Positions 62,807 to 64,000 of a stretch of DNA of 64,000 bases are shown here, in pieces. The notes under the pieces were generated by a model, which saw nothing but the letters and a program-made list of their open reading frames with translations, was not told the origin of the DNA and ran no database searches. The translations under genes and the position numbers were made by a program. The stretch lies in contig NZ_JAAKZC010000005.1 in the NCBI RefSeq assembly GCF_015230015.1, forward strand, positions 1-64,000. Reading direction: 5' to 3'. The first letter of the stretch is position 1. Each line of letters starts with the position of its first letter. This DNA is from Campylobacter concisus. Its GTDB lineage: Bacteria > Campylobacterota > Campylobacteria > Campylobacterales > Campylobacteraceae.

Positions 62807-64000
62807 AAATTTCTTCAAAAAAGTAGGCTTCGCTTAGTTTAAAAGCAAGCTCTTTTAGCTCATTTTCGCTTAAATTTATGCTCTTTGCGATCTCTTTAAA
62901 GCTAGCCTTGCCGTCAAATTTCAAGGCGGCTTTGATCTCTTGGGCGCTTAAGTTTAGCTTGCCATTTAGCTCGTTTGCCAAAGAAATAACTGGCGAGCTA
63001 GCCTCCAAAAAATACTTCAGATATGCCGCTACCATAGGTTTTAGCCTAGTTTTTTTAGGCTCATAAGCAAGCGCAATAAGCTTTGATGATGAAATTTTAG
63101 TATTTTGATCATTTAAAATTTCAAGTAGCCCCATAAATGCTTCACTCTCGCTCTCACCAAGTGCAGCCTTTACTTCACTTAAATTTAGGCTTTGCGGATA
63201 GGCTTTGCTTAAAATTTCTTGCGTTTTTGTCCTTGGCTGCTCACTAAAGTAGGCAAAATGTAAGCTATTTAGCTCGCTCTCGCCAAGCACCGCGTCAAAG
63301 TCATCAGCGCCCTCAAGCCTTTCTTTGTGCGCGATGAGGCTCTTTCTAAAGGATCTATTGAACAAAAAGTCGTTTAGCTGCTCTTTTTTGATGCGAGTGT
63401 TGTAGCTTTGCTCGATGTGCGCGTCAAAGCGGTAGATCCCGGTTGAGCTTGCAAAGATATCATTTAGCGAGGCGTCTATGACGTAGCAAAGCCCGTGTTT
63501 ATCGATGTGTTTGGCAAATTTATGAAAGTATGTTGGCTCGTTGCTAGCCTCCAAAAAGTCGTGCAAAATGTAATAATCACTCCCCTTTGCGATGATGCCT
63601 TGCAAGAAATTTAGCTGCGTCAAAAGTAGCTTCATGCTGTCTTTATAGACGACATCGCTTTGGTTTTGCAGGCTAAATTTCAAATAATCCTGCAAAAAAT
63701 TTAGCTCCTCTTTGACGTGAGGAAGTGAGTCTTTATCGCCCCTGTTTGCGCTCGCAAAGAGCATGAAGTCCCTTAAGATATCAAGGCTCTTCCAACCTGG
63801 GTAGGTGTTATAAGAGACGTAGGCGATGCCATCTTTGCTAAGTAGTGCCTTGATCGTAGCAAGTAGCGCGTCTCTTACGTTTGGGCTCACCCAGCTATAA
63901 ACGCCGTGAGCGATGATGTAGTCAAACTCACCAAGCTCCTTGATGTCATGCTCATTCATGTGCAAAAAGTCACGCTCAAGAAGGGTGAAATTTTCTAATT
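62805..64000 (-). CDS. Methyltransferase with regulatory domain (5' end outside window)
   Basis: The frame stays open to the window edge (codons for LENFTLLERDFLHMNEHDI precede the first internal ATG), so the N-terminal SAM-binding part is missing. The visible part has EFDYIIAHGVYSWVSPNVRDAL, typical of class I methyltransferases carrying the MethyTransf_Reg domain. That domain is followed by the helical regulatory part to residue 270 and a winged-helix-like tail (SAQEIKAALKFDGKASFKEIAKSINLS). The substrate is unknown. Confidence 0.8.
   Translation of the reverse strand, partial: LENFTLLERDFLHMNEHDIKELGEFDYIIAHGVYSWVSPNVRDALLATIKALLSKDGIAYVSYNTYPGWKSLDILRDFMLFASANRGDKDSLPHVKEELNFLQDYLKFSLQNQSDVVYKDSMKLLLTQLNFLQGIIAKGSDYYILHDFLEASNEPTYFHKFAKHIDKHGLCYVIDASLNDIFASSTGIYRFDAHIEQSYNTRIKKEQLNDFLFNRSFRKSLIAHKERLEGADDFDAVLGESELNSLHFAYFSEQPRTKTQEILSKAYPQSLNLSEVKAALGESESEAFMGLLEILNDQNTKISSSKLIALAYEPKKTRLKPMVAAYLKYFLEASSPVISLANELNGKLNLSAQEIKAALKFDGKASFKEIAKSINLSENELKELAFKLSEAYFFEEI

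Noticed and set aside
1-64000. tRNA, rRNA, CRISPR array, intact transposase, replication origin
   Set aside because: The gaps were read for T-loop motifs, regularly spaced repeats and transposase-like frames; none was seen. Small RNAs without clear motifs cannot be excluded by eye.

Overview
The window looks like chromosomal DNA of a Campylobacter, most likely one of the non-jejuni species around C. concisus. The evidence is the frdCAB order, the gyrA-flgP-flgQ-flgR-asd block, the lgt-frd-dynamin pair block, a helical-shape carboxypeptidase of the Csd4/Pgp1 type, CheB without a receiver domain, and very frequent AAATTT hexamers. The species is inferred. No rRNA, tRNA, CRISPR array or intact insertion sequence was seen. 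Almost all of it is core genome, densely packed, with many genes overlapping by 1-25 bases.

Layout. 0.2-4.4 kb (minus): ABC-F protein, DUF1287 protein, pgi, galU. 4.5-9.6 kb (plus): YigZ, lgt, fumarate reductase frdCAB. 9.6-10.1 kb: a small membrane ORF and the C-terminal remnant of an Mrr-type restriction enzyme. 10.1-14.0 kb (minus): two dynamin-like GTPases. 14.3-20.6 kb (minus): a lipoprotein, then tsaD, pgp1/csd4, uraA, dxr and cdsA in one overlapping run. 20.6-21.0 kb: a non-coding tract with diverged repeats. 21.0-26.4 kb: a PLP enzyme, a Tat-exported molybdoenzyme and three small plus-strand genes. 26.4-32.4 kb (minus): M16 peptidase, orphan amino-acid binding protein, chemoreceptor. 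32.6-41.8 kb (minus): pdxY, radical SAM, hemE, YqhA, asd, flgR, flgQ, flgP, gyrA. 41.9-50.9 kb (minus): cheR, cheB, a second chemoreceptor, an FlhB-tail protein, a FliK-like protein, a transporter, two small membrane proteins, hemL and a cytochrome c. 51.0-53.4 kb (plus): folD, lepB, M50 protease. 53.4-54.8 kb (minus): DUF4139 protein. 54.9-59.4 kb (plus): rpiB, a coiled-coil protein, apt, DedA, pepA, ychF. 59.4-61.9 kb (minus): a membrane ORF, a lipoprotein switched off by a poly-G tract, and trpE. 62.0-64.0 kb: a TauE/SafE permease and a methyltransferase cut by the window edge.

Themes. Anaerobic respiration is represented by frdCAB and the Tat-exported S/N-oxide reductase. Envelope building is represented by cdsA, dxr, lgt, lepB and the shape peptidase. 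Motility and taxis are represented by flgPQR, the FliK/FlhB-tail pair, cheRB and two receptors.

Points that most deserve a second look are: (1) the G9 tract just after the lipobox of the lipoprotein at 60.1-60.5 kb, which puts the gene out of frame and looks like a phase-variation switch; (2) Ile at the quinolone-resistance position of GyrA; (3) the Mrr remnant beside the dynamin pair; (4) diverged repeats shared by two intergenic regions, and a duplicated terminator at 26.4-26.6 kb; (5) a FlgR with no DNA-binding domain. I did not find a clearly new multi-gene system.
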